7,906 nt of DNA from RGIG464 sp045643185 (GCA_045643185.1 JAZUKH010000112.1:1-7906), one strand, 5' to 3'. Counted from the stretch's first letter, positions 1-5,623 are shown. The notes: a model not told the origin generated them from the letters alone. Program-made: numbers and translations.

Positions 1-34
1 GCCGGTGCGCGGCTTCCAGCCGCCGATTTTCCAT
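1..34 (-). CDS. Possible start of a further minus-strand gene, cut by the window edge
   Basis: An ATG on the minus strand at 34-32 opens a frame that runs without a stop to the edge, giving MENRRLEAAHR. A GAAGG sequence (complement of 45-49) lies 10 bases upstream, a slightly long ribosome-binding spacing. It would follow the 432-residue gene on the same strand. Only 11 codons are visible, and part of them (8-22) also forms a small hairpin, GCGGCT pairing with AGCCGC, so this may be structured non-coding DNA. No function can be suggested. Confidence 0.25.
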   Translation of the reverse strand, partial: MENRRLEAAHR

Positions 35-63
35 ACGTTTTGCGCCTTCAATTGTTTATGACA

Positions 64-93
64 CGCGCTTCTAACGCTTCGCGTTCATGCGCG
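64..93 (-). other. Stem-loop just downstream of the 432-residue gene
   Basis: CGCGC (64-68) pairs with GCGCG (89-93), and AACGC (73-77) pairs with GCGTT (81-85), around a three-base loop with a small internal loop between the stems. It lies 16 bases past the stop codon of the minus-strand gene. No T tract follows on the minus strand, so it is not a canonical intrinsic terminator. It could still stabilise the mRNA 3' end or be part of a weak or factor-dependent terminator. Confidence 0.35.
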
Positions 94-108
94 AGCTAAA
101 TTTAAGGG

Positions 109-1407
109 TTAATCGTCGAGCTGGTCGAGGAGACTTCCAAAGGCCGCAGCGAGTTCGTCGTTGTCGAGTTCGGGTTCGTCGGGGGTGTCGTCAGACGATT
201 CGAGGAACGAGACGAAGTCGAGTAATTCCTGGTCTTGTGCCGCGCGCGGGTCATTTTGGAGCGCTTCACTGAGTGTCGGCAGGCGATAAGCCTGTGACTC
301 AATGATGGCGGCAGAAAGCTGGTTGGCAAAGTCCGTCATCATGGCGGAAAGGCCATCGAATGATTCAGCAACTTCGACGGTAAACTGTTTGAGAGACTGG
401 GTCGCAGCGTTTTCGAAGTTGGCATCGCCGGTCTGTTTGGCCACGGCGGCATTAAATAATGCCTGTTCCACGACCTGTGGCAGGGCTTCAAGCGTATTTT
501 CGAGTGTCGTGATGACTTGAGGCGTTTCGTGGACGCTTTCAACGTCGTTTTGGGCGTTGTTGGCCGTGTTTTCAGGCATTTCAACGTCGTTTTGGGCGTT
601 GTTGGCCGTATTTTCCGGCATTTCAACGTCGTTTTTGACGTCGTCTGTGATGCTTTCGACCTGGTCGGGGTTCGGCGTTTGGGTCTGCGCGGACGATGGG
701 GCGGTTTTGGGCGCGTCGGTCGCATTTTCGGCTAGTTTGGCCGGTGCCGTTTTGAAGTTGATCGCCATGCGGTCGGGCAGACGGCTCAAGTCGATCTTAT
801 AAGTATCGTTCGGAGAACGGGATGGCTTGTAGTGACGAATGTCTTCGCAGATCTCGCGCAGTCGTTCGGCCGTGATGTGGTTTGGCAACGGCATTTTGGC
901 GGGCTGTTTGCCATTCGTCTGGTCGATCGCCGAGATCAAGCCGCTTTTTTTGACGGCATCCGCGAACGACTGGTAGTTGCCCTGCATGGGCAACGTGGCT
1001 TTTTGCGCCAACGACAGTTGAATGCGGTCTTTGGATTCGTCGATCTTTTGCGCGATGTTTTCGGCGATCGCACTGAGTGCTTCCGGCGTTTGAAACGGCG
1101 CCAGGTCGCTCAAAAACGGCGGCAACTCGGCTTTGTCGGCGCTCTGGATAAGGGAAACGAGCGAGGACTTCAGCGTATCGGCAATGGCATTGAGTGCCAG
1201 GCCATAAATTTTGACGAATGCCTGCTGTGGATTGGTTTCCTGACCCGTTGCGATGCGAGTCATGATGGCGTCGAGGTCTGAAGACTCAACGTTGATGGGC
1301 AAAATGCGCTTCGAATCGGCGCTCGTCTGGGCGGTGCGCTTGTCCGGACGTTTTAACGAGCGACGTTTTTTAATGGACTTTTGTGACGGAGCGGCTTGAT
1401 TTTGCAC
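109..1407 (-). CDS. Hypothetical protein, 432 aa, with tandem 14-residue repeat and acidic tail
   Basis: I do not recognise this family. The start is GTG at 1407, supported by GGGAGG five bases upstream; the next in-frame methionine is only at residue 49. The stop is TAA at 111-109. Residues 1-35 are strongly basic (KKRRSLKRPDKR), which could bind nucleic acid or an acidic surface. Residues ~40-215 are predicted mainly helical with short amphipathic stretches. Residues ~220-295 are a low-complexity linker rich in A, N, T, P, E and Q, containing two copies of NDVEMPENTANNAQ (259-272, 273-286) and a partial third (287-290). Residues ~297-390 look helical again. Residues ~393-432 are very acidic (SSDDTPDEPELDNDEL, ending LLDQLDD) with alternating hydrophobic residues, like a short interaction peptide. 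No signal peptide or membrane segment is seen, so a cytoplasmic protein is likely. It is transcribed divergently from the sugar kinase. The opposite charges of the two ends suggest a scaffold or adaptor, but that is speculation. Confidence 0.85.
   Translation of the reverse strand: MQNQAAPSQKSIKKRRSLKRPDKRTAQTSADSKRILPINVESSDLDAIMTRIATGQETNPQQAFVKIYGLALNAIADTLKSSLVSLIQSADKAELPPFLSDLAPFQTPEALSAIAENIAQKIDESKDRIQLSLAQKATLPMQGNYQSFADAVKKSGLISAIDQTNGKQPAKMPLPNHITAERLREICEDIRHYKPSRSPNDTYKIDLSRLPDRMAINFKTAPAKLAENATDAPKTAPSSAQTQTPNPDQVESITDDVKNDVEMPENTANNAQNDVEMPENTANNAQNDVESVHETPQVITTLENTLEALPQVVEQALFNAAVAKQTGDANFENAATQSLKQFTVEVAESFDGLSAMMTDFANQLSAAIIESQAYRLPTLSEALQNDPRAAQDQELLDFVSFLESSDDTPDEPELDNDELAAAFGSLLDQLDD
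541..636 (-). repeat. In-frame tandem 42-bp repeat (2.3 units)
   Basis: Two complete 42-bp units (541-582 and 583-624) are followed by a 12-base partial copy (625-636) inside the 432-residue gene. The full units differ at two bases, and both changes are silent: CCT/CCG for proline and AAC/AAT for asparagine. The encoded unit is NDVEMPENTANNAQ. The length keeps frame, so gain or loss of units would leave the protein intact and only change the linker length. Confidence 0.92.
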
Positions 1408-1560
1408 GACGGCCTCCCTAGGTTAAATCTAAGGCATACAGTTTACTCTGATGTTGATTTCGACAAAATAGTTTTTTTCAGAACCGACAGCTATATCTCA
1501 GCCAAGGATCATAAAGCCAAAGAACATAATCTTTTTTAGTTTTTGAATATTTGGTTTTAA
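1408..1560. other. AT-rich divergent spacer without a gene
   Basis: This stretch between the minus-strand gene and repeat copy A is AT-rich with several T and A runs and no convincing open frame. It must hold the promoter of the 432-residue gene. Reading on the minus strand, a TTGTCG and a TAAACT occur 15 bases apart, but the spacing is short and I do not assign boxes with confidence. Nothing else is recognised. Confidence 0.5.
1413..1418 (-). promoter_or_regulatory. Ribosome binding site fixing the GTG start
   Basis: On the minus strand GGGAGG stands five bases before GTG at 1407. It is a near-perfect Shine-Dalgarno sequence and decides the start, because no ATG occurs in frame for another 48 codons. 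Confidence 0.75.
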
Positions 1561-1878
1561 GCAGGCCTGGGCCTGCGGCGCGCAGGGGGCCGGAAGAGAC
1601 GCGCGGTCCGCACGTCTCTACCGGCCCCCTTGCATCCCCCGGCGCTTTTTTTGTCGGCCGTGTGGAACTCGCTTCGCTCAAACAAGCCACACGGCCGTAC
1701 CAACTTCAGGAACAGCTAAGGTTGATCATCGTAAACTAATTTTGGAGTCAGCGGCGACGACGTGTCACGTTACGTCGCTACTCTTTGGCTTCGAACAAAT
1801 CGCGTCCGCTCGCCTAATCTCAGCCTGCTTGCCTTCGGCTTCGCTACGGCTGAGAGTTTGAATTTCTGACCAGACAAT
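1561..1878 (+). repeat. Structured intergenic repeat, copy A (~318 bp)
   Basis: This direct repeat matches copy B at 7539-7854. Modules in order: hairpin 1, GCAGGC (1561-1566) with GCCTGC (1571-1576). Hairpin 2, AGGGGGCCGG (1584-1593) with CCGGCCCCCT (1621-1630), plus inner AGAGACG with CGTCTCT. Then a second CCCCC run, GGCGC and T7 (1646-1652). Hairpin 3, CGGCCGTGTGG (1655-1665) with CCACACGGCCG (1687-1697). Hairpin 4, GCGACG (1754-1759) with CGTCGC (1773-1778). Hairpin 5, CTCAGCC (1819-1825) with GGCTGAG (1848-1854). From the T7 to the common end GACCAGACAAT the copies align closely, apart from an insertion of about 20 bases in B. No plausible protein is encoded, and no terminal inverted repeats or transposase are visible. 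It sits between divergent genes, so a role only as a gene terminator does not explain it. Confidence 0.87.
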
Positions 1879-1896
1879 CAACAACCGGCTGACCAG

Positions 1897-1920
1897 TCAC
1901 AACCGACACGGTCGTTGTGA
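1897..1920. promoter_or_regulatory. Inverted repeat TCACAA ... TTGTGA, possible operator
   Basis: TCACAA (1897-1902) pairs with TTGTGA (1915-1920), and the inner CGAC pairs with GTCG, leaving one bulged C and a three-base centre. It lies about 120 bases upstream of the kinase start and ends just before the tentative -35. Dyads of this size upstream of a gene are often regulator sites, but no regulator can be named. The arms are in the opposite order to a CRP-type TGTGA-N6-TCACA site. Confidence 0.4.
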
Positions 1921-1929
1921 TGGTAAATA

Positions 1930-1958
1930 TTGCGCGGTGTAGGTAGATGTGGTAATTT
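1930..1958 (+). promoter_or_regulatory. Tentative promoter of the PfkB-family kinase gene
   Basis: TTGCGC (1930-1935) and TAATTT (1953-1958) are separated by 17 bases. Both are weak matches to sigma-70 boxes. The placement is plausible because the large palindrome follows at once, over the expected start of transcription. This is inference only. Confidence 0.22.
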
Positions 1959-1959
1959 T

Positions 1960-1981
1960 GTGCGCCTCGCGCGAGGCGCAC
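1960..1981. promoter_or_regulatory. Perfect 22-bp palindrome in the kinase leader
   Basis: The half-site GTGCGCCTCGC (1960-1970) is followed directly by its exact reverse complement (1971-1981). It is 59 bases before the kinase ATG. As DNA it is a good candidate operator for a dimeric regulator; as RNA it would fold into a strong GC hairpin at the 5' end of the leader. No T tract follows, so it is not an intrinsic terminator. Confidence 0.6.
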
Positions 1982-2028
1982 GAACGGAAAATCGGTGTGG
2001 TCATCGCGTCGTCGTTATGAACTTTCAT

Positions 2029-2034
2029 GGGAGG
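2029..2034 (+). promoter_or_regulatory. Ribosome binding site fixing the kinase start
   Basis: GGGAGG stands six bases before the ATG at 2041. An upstream in-frame ATG at 2017 and the frame reaching back to 1930 lack such a site, so 2041 is chosen. It also gives an N-terminus that begins directly before the first beta strand of the fold. Confidence 0.8.
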
Positions 2035-2040
2035 ATTGAC

Positions 2041-2973
2041 ATGTCGGCAAGCACGAATGTTTCTTCGTTGGTCGTTGTTGGATCGATCGCATTGGATACG
2101 GTTTCGACCCCGGATGCTCAGGACCGAAAAGGGCTTGGTGGGTCAGCGACGTATTTTTCGGCAGCAGCCGGTCTCCTTTGCAATCCGCAGGTCATCGCGG
2201 TGCTTGGCGAAGATTTTGACCGTAGCCAGTTGGATTTTCTGACTGCACGTGGTGTTGATCTTACGAACGTTTATACGCGTCAGGGCAAGACGTTCCAGTG
2301 GCAGGGCACCTACGGCAAGGATCTTGGCGAAGCCACGACGCTTCGTACCGATCTTAACGTTTTTGCCGATTTCAAACCGCAGCTCACCGAGACGCAGAAG
2401 GATTGCGATTTTCTTTTTTTAGCGAACATCATTCCGTCGCTTCAGCTTGAAGTTGTGGAGCAGTCGCGCGCCAAATTTGTGGCAGCCGACACGATGAATC
2501 TGTGGATCAACACCGAGAATGAAACGCTTCGCAAGGTGCTTCGCAAGATCGACCTTTTGGTGTTGAATGAAGCGGAAGCGAGCCTGTTGAGCGGCAAGAA
2601 AGACATTATTTCTTCGGCGCGCGAGATCCAGGCGATGGGCCCCCAGACGGTTGTGATCAAACGCGGCGTTTATGGCGCGTTCATGCTTCATAAGGAACAC
2701 GTCTTTTCGTGTCCTGCGTTCCCGACGACGAACGTGGTCGATCCGACGGGTTGCGGTGACACGTTTGCGGGTGGTTTGATGGGCACGTTGGCGCGTCACG
2801 GTCGCGTGAATGACGCGGTTTTGCGTGAAGGCATCGTCGTTGGCACGGCCCTGGCCAGCCACACGATCGAAGACTACAGCCTCGGTGGCCTCAAACGTGC
2901 GACGATCGATTCGCTTCGTGAACGCTTCGCAGCGGTCGAAGCCATGACTCGCTTCAACACGTTCGATATGTAA
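2041..2973 (+). CDS. PfkB-family carbohydrate/nucleoside kinase, 310 aa
   Basis: This is a cytoplasmic ATP-dependent kinase of the ribokinase/PfkB superfamily, which transfers phosphate to a hydroxyl of a sugar or nucleoside. The first strand is SLVVVGSIALDTV (residues 9-21). The substrate-site diglycine is in GLGGSATYFSAA (31-42). Strand and turn VIAVLGEDFD are at 51-60, the conserved NEAEA at 176-180 and KRGVYGA at 207-213. The C-terminal PfkB signature DPTGCGDTFAGG is at 234-245, where G237-D240 form the anion hole and D240 is the expected catalytic base. The length is normal for the family (about 300). The substrate cannot be told from sequence: ribokinase, adenosine kinase and sugar kinase labels are all possible. 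The gene is monocistronic by layout: a long leader with palindromes lies upstream and an intrinsic terminator follows 17 bases after the stop. Confidence 0.93.
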   Translation: MSASTNVSSLVVVGSIALDTVSTPDAQDRKGLGGSATYFSAAAGLLCNPQVIAVLGEDFDRSQLDFLTARGVDLTNVYTRQGKTFQWQGTYGKDLGEATTLRTDLNVFADFKPQLTETQKDCDFLFLANIIPSLQLEVVEQSRAKFVAADTMNLWINTENETLRKVLRKIDLLVLNEAEASLLSGKKDIISSAREIQAMGPQTVVIKRGVYGAFMLHKEHVFSCPAFPTTNVVDPTGCGDTFAGGLMGTLARHGRVNDAVLREGIVVGTALASHTIEDYSLGGLKRATIDSLRERFAAVEAMTRFNTFDM

Positions 2974-2990
2974 CATTCTCTCTGTTTTAT

Positions 2991-3020
2991 AACGCGGTCG
3001 ATCTGGCCGCGTTTTTTTTT
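2991..3020 (+). terminator. Intrinsic terminator after the kinase gene
   Basis: AACGCGG (2991-2997) pairs with CCGCGTT (3007-3013) around a nine-base loop, followed at once by a run of nine T (3012-3020). It begins 17 bases after the TAA and should separate kinase transcription from pilB. Confidence 0.87.
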
Positions 3021-3056
3021 GCAGTGCGTCGGTGGGCCCCGCCAGGCGAAGGGGTA

Positions 3057-3105
3057 GCGGCGTATTGGCGAATGCCAATAGCCGCGTAGGGGGAGACTTC
3101 CCCCT
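3057..3105. repeat. Two stacked hairpins resembling the repeat's first modules
   Basis: GCGGC (3057-3061) and TATTGGC (3063-3069) pair with GCCAATA (3074-3080) and GCCGC (3081-3085), with one bulged G and a four-base loop. Two bases later AGGGGGA (3088-3094) pairs with TCCCCCT (3099-3105). The order, a GC hairpin and then an AGGGGG...CCCCCT hairpin, matches the first modules of repeats A and B, but the rest of the repeat is absent. An A-rich stretch follows, so it is not a terminator for plus-strand transcription. Confidence 0.55.
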
Positions 3106-3229
3106 CAAAAAAATACAAATATATCAATAAAATATGCGCGATTTATAAGGGTTTGTGATATTTTTTAGTTCCCTTTGACGATGGTCATGGGGACAATCAC
3201 CCAAAAAAATCGAATTGACATGGCATCTT

Positions 3230-3235
3230 AGGAGG
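3230..3235 (+). promoter_or_regulatory. Ribosome binding site fixing the pilB start
   Basis: AGGAGG, a perfect Shine-Dalgarno core, lies six bases before ATG 3242. It excludes the in-frame codon at 3215. The AT-rich tract 3106-3170 upstream probably holds the promoter, but I see no convincing sigma-70 pair and no sigma-54 TGGCAC-N5-TTGC site. Confidence 0.82.
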
Positions 3236-3241
3236 ATTTTC

Positions 3242-4984
3242 ATGGCAGTACAGGAACAACGACTGGGCGAGTTGCTTTTGCGCAGTCAGATCGTCACTGG
3301 AGCGCAGCTTGAACAGGCGCGTGAGGAACAGCGTAAAAATGGTGGCCGTCTTTCGGGGCAACTGACGAAGCTTGGATTTGTCCGTGAACAGGATATGACG
3401 ACGTTTTTGAGTCGTCAGTTTGGTGTGCCGTCGGTTCGCCTTGAAGAACTTGGCGATATTCCTGAGGATGTGCTCAAGTGCATTCCGCGCGACATGGCGT
3501 TGAAGCACACGTGTTTCCCGATCAACCGCAGCGGTATGCAGTTGATCGTGGCGATGAGCGATCCAACCGATATGTTTGCGCTGGATGACCTGAAATTCTT
3601 GACGGGTTTCAATATTGAAGTCGTCGTGGCCGGCGAACAGGCGATCCTGGCGGCCATCGAAAAATACTATGGCGCGGCGAAAACGGCGCAGAAAGCCGAC
3701 GCGAATGCCGTTACGGAAGAATTGGTAGGTGGTCTGGACGATTTTAACCTCGATGAGATCGAATTTGGCGAGGAAGAGGAAGAAGTTAATTCGCTCGACC
3801 TGCAGAATATGGCGGAAGAAGCGCCTGTCGTTCGACTTGTTAACGCGATCCTGGTCGACGCCATCAAGAAAAAAGCGTCCGATATTCACATTGAACCGTA
3901 TGAAAAATCGATGCGTATCCGTTTCCGCATCGACGGCGTGCTTCGTGAAGTCATGCGTCCGCCGCTCAAGCTGCGCAACGCGATCACGAGCCGTCTGAAG
4001 ATCATGTCGAGCCTCGACATCGCCGAACGTCGTCTGCCTCAGGACGGTCGTATCAAGCTCAAACTTGGTGGCGGTCGCGAAATGGACTTCCGTGTTTCCG
4101 TTCTGCCGTGCCTCTTTGGCGAAAAAGTCGTTATGCGTCTGCTCGATAAATCAAACTTGCAGCTCGATATGACCAAGCTCGGTTTTGAACCGAGAGCGCT
4201 GAAAGACTTCAAAGACTCGATCCACCGCCCGTACGGCATGGTGCTGGTTACGGGGCCGACGGGGTCCGGTAAAACGACGACGCTGTATTCGGCGTTGAGC
4301 GAACTCAACACGATCACCGAAAATATCTCGACGGCAGAAGACCCTGTCGAATTCAACCTCATGGGTATCAACCAGGTCCAGATGCACGATGCGATCGGCC
4401 TGAACTTTGCGGCGGCCCTTCGTTCCTTCCTTCGTCAGGACCCTGACATCATCATGGTCGGTGAGATCCGAGACTTCGAAACGGCAGAAATCGCGGTCAA
4501 ATCCGCTCTGACGGGCCACATGGTCCTCAGTACGCTGCACACGAATGACGCCCCGTCGACGATCAGCCGTCTTTTGAACATGGGCATCGAACCCTTCCTT
4601 GTCACGAGTTCGGTCAACCTTATCCTTGCTCAGCGACTCGCCCGTAAACTCTGCCCGTTCTGCAAAAAAGAAGCGAAAATGGATCCGCAGGTCCTTCGCG
4701 ATGCTCAGGTGCCCGAAGATAAAATCCCCGGTGCGACGATCTATGAGCCCGGCCCCGGCTGCGACAAGTGCACCAACGGCTTCAAAGGCCGTATCGCTCT
4801 TTACGAAGTCATGGTCTTTGGCGATGAACTCCGTAACGACGTTTTGCAGGGCTATTCGACCGCAGAATTAAAGGCCGATGCCATCCGTCTCGGCATGCAG
4901 TCGCTGCGTATGGCCGGTATCAATAAAGTTCTGGAAGGCACGACCAGCCTCGCTGAGGTCTGTCGTGTCACCGCGCCAGATTAA
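3242..4984 (+). CDS. pilB: Type IV pilus assembly ATPase PilB, 580 aa
   Basis: This is a hexameric cytoplasmic motor ATPase that powers pilin polymerisation at the inner-membrane platform (PilC) and so pilus extension. Residues 7-30 and 36-59 are two 24-residue MshEN motifs separated by five residues (RLGELL...QLEQAREEQ and RLSGQL...TTFLSRQ), the known arrangement for cyclic-di-GMP binding. The rest of the N-terminal domain runs to ~145. An acidic linker (165-182, EEEEE) leads to the N2 domain (~193-300; KASDIHIEPY at 211-220). The catalytic core has Walker A GPTGSGKTT (338-346), the Asp box around TAEDPVEF (364-371), Walker B IIMVGEIRD (403-411) and the His box GHMVLSTLHTND (425-436). A tetracysteine zinc site is formed by C471, C474, C507 and C510. 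Length and all motifs are complete. GspE or MshE are alternatives, but the MshEN domain, zinc site and length fit PilB best. No pilT, pilC or pilin gene is adjacent, and a terminator follows. Confidence 0.94.
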   Translation: MAVQEQRLGELLLRSQIVTGAQLEQAREEQRKNGGRLSGQLTKLGFVREQDMTTFLSRQFGVPSVRLEELGDIPEDVLKCIPRDMALKHTCFPINRSGMQLIVAMSDPTDMFALDDLKFLTGFNIEVVVAGEQAILAAIEKYYGAAKTAQKADANAVTEELVGGLDDFNLDEIEFGEEEEEVNSLDLQNMAEEAPVVRLVNAILVDAIKKKASDIHIEPYEKSMRIRFRIDGVLREVMRPPLKLRNAITSRLKIMSSLDIAERRLPQDGRIKLKLGGGREMDFRVSVLPCLFGEKVVMRLLDKSNLQLDMTKLGFEPRALKDFKDSIHRPYGMVLVTGPTGSGKTTTLYSALSELNTITENISTAEDPVEFNLMGINQVQMHDAIGLNFAAALRSFLRQDPDIIMVGEIRDFETAEIAVKSALTGHMVLSTLHTNDAPSTISRLLNMGIEPFLVTSSVNLILAQRLARKLCPFCKKEAKMDPQVLRDAQVPEDKIPGATIYEPGPGCDKCTNGFKGRIALYEVMVFGDELRNDVLQGYSTAELKADAIRLGMQSLRMAGINKVLEGTTSLAEVCRVTAPD

Positions 4985-4998
4985 TGGCTGTTTTTTTA

Positions 4999-5038
4999 GG
5001 GCGCGGGCTATTCGCGTTGCGAATACGCCCGTCGCGCC
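4999..5038 (+). other. Hairpin overlapping the terminator after pilB
   Basis: GGCGCG (5000-5005) pairs with CGCGCC (5033-5038), and TATTCGC (5009-5015) pairs with GCGAATA (5019-5025) around the loop GTT, with short GC pairing between. Its right foot shares bases 5035-5038 with the next hairpin, so the two complete structures cannot form together. A T7 tract (4991-4997) lies just before it. Confidence 0.6.
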
Positions 5039-5086
5039 GACCTATTCGGCGCCGTTGGCGCGAATACGGTCGGCGTTTCTTTTTTG
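5035..5086 (+). terminator. Strong intrinsic terminator between pilB and the acetyltransferase gene
   Basis: CGCCGACC (5035-5042), TATTC and GCGCC (5049-5053) pair with GGCGC (5057-5061), GAATA and GGTCGGCG (5068-5075): about 18 base pairs with two single bulges and the loop GTT. TTTCTTTTTT (5076-5085) follows. The sequence just inside it (TATTCG, GTT, CGAATA) repeats that of the preceding hairpin. The T tract ends only about 22 bases before the chosen acetyltransferase start. Confidence 0.85.
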
Positions 5087-5107
5087 ACCAACGGAATGCA
5101 TAACGAC

Positions 5108-5602
5108 ATGGATATTACGCTGCGACGAATTCGTATTGATGATCTTGAAGCGGTTCAACGCCTTTGTTACGAACAGGTTTCGACCTGCGGCGACGATATG
5201 AACAAGCTCCGTATTTCTGAACGACAATACGCCTGGGAAATGAAACGTTTGCGACAGGATTGGCTCGTTCAACAGCGTTACGTCGCGTATGTTGCCGTCA
5301 AAAAACAGGGCGATGAAGAGATCTACGTGGGTTATGGCGCCGCATTGATCATGTCCCAGGCACATTTCTTCGAGATCGAGACGTTTGCGTCGATCTGTGA
5401 GCTCTGGGTCGACCCGGCTTATCGCGGTCAACAGATCGGACGACACCTCGTCGAGGCGATCCTCAATGGCTTGAAAAACCTCGGTATCTTGTGGATCACC
5501 GTTCATTTGAGCGGTCACGAACGCCAAAATGCCGGTTTCTTCGAAAAACTTGGCTTTGATCAGGGCGCAGTCGAAATGCGTCGTCAGATCGATTTTGATT
5601 GA
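5108..5602 (+). CDS. GNAT-family N-acetyltransferase, 164 aa
   Basis: This is a cytoplasmic acetyl-CoA-dependent transferase of the GNAT superfamily with an unknown acceptor. The first strand and helix are ITLRRIRIDDLEAVQRL (3-19). ICELWVDPAYRGQQIGRHLVEAIL (96-119) is strand 4, the pyrophosphate-binding turn R106-G-Q-Q-I-G111 and its helix. A glutamine replaces the usual fourth-position glycine of the R/Q-x-x-G-x-G/A loop, a common variant. ITVHLSGHERQNAGFFEKLGF (130-150) is strand 5 and the motif B helix with the typical FYEKLGF-like end. Length is normal for a single domain. The start is uncertain: ATG 5108 begins at the first strand, ATG 5096 adds four residues, and a TTG at 5084 lies in the terminator T tract. 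No good ribosome binding site precedes any of them (ACGGA at 5091-5095 is the best). Expression may depend on read-through from pilB or on a promoter I cannot see. Confidence 0.87.
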   Translation: MDITLRRIRIDDLEAVQRLCYEQVSTCGDDMNKLRISERQYAWEMKRLRQDWLVQQRYVAYVAVKKQGDEEIYVGYGAALIMSQAHFFEIETFASICELWVDPAYRGQQIGRHLVEAILNGLKNLGILWITVHLSGHERQNAGFFEKLGFDQGAVEMRRQIDFD

Positions 5603-5623
5603 TGAAAACACGCGCGTGCGCGC

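Noticed and set aside
1478..1739. Open frames on both strands across repeat copy A (1478-1690 minus, 1551-1739 plus)
   Set aside because: They lie in the hairpins of the repeat, mirror each other because of the palindromes, and copy B does not preserve them.
1561..1878. CRISPR array or insertion sequence
   Set aside because: There are no short regularly spaced repeats, no transposase frame and no terminal inverted repeats or obvious target duplication around either copy.
1960..1981. Intrinsic terminator in the kinase leader
   Set aside because: The palindrome is strong, but no T tract follows on the plus strand.
1930..2040. N-terminal extension of the PfkB-family kinase
   Set aside because: The GGGAGG at the correct distance selects ATG 2041; the extension has no family similarity and covers the 22-bp palindrome.
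2419..3108. Long minus-strand frames opposite the kinase and pilB (2419-3108, 3197-3889, 4151-4540)
   Set aside because: They are complements of strongly coding genes, rich in Arg and His as expected of antisense shadows, and have no recognisable motifs.
3106..3230. Sigma-54 promoter for pilB
   Set aside because: No TGGCAC-N5-TTGC-like sequence was found; TGGCATCTTAGG near 3221 lacks the second element.
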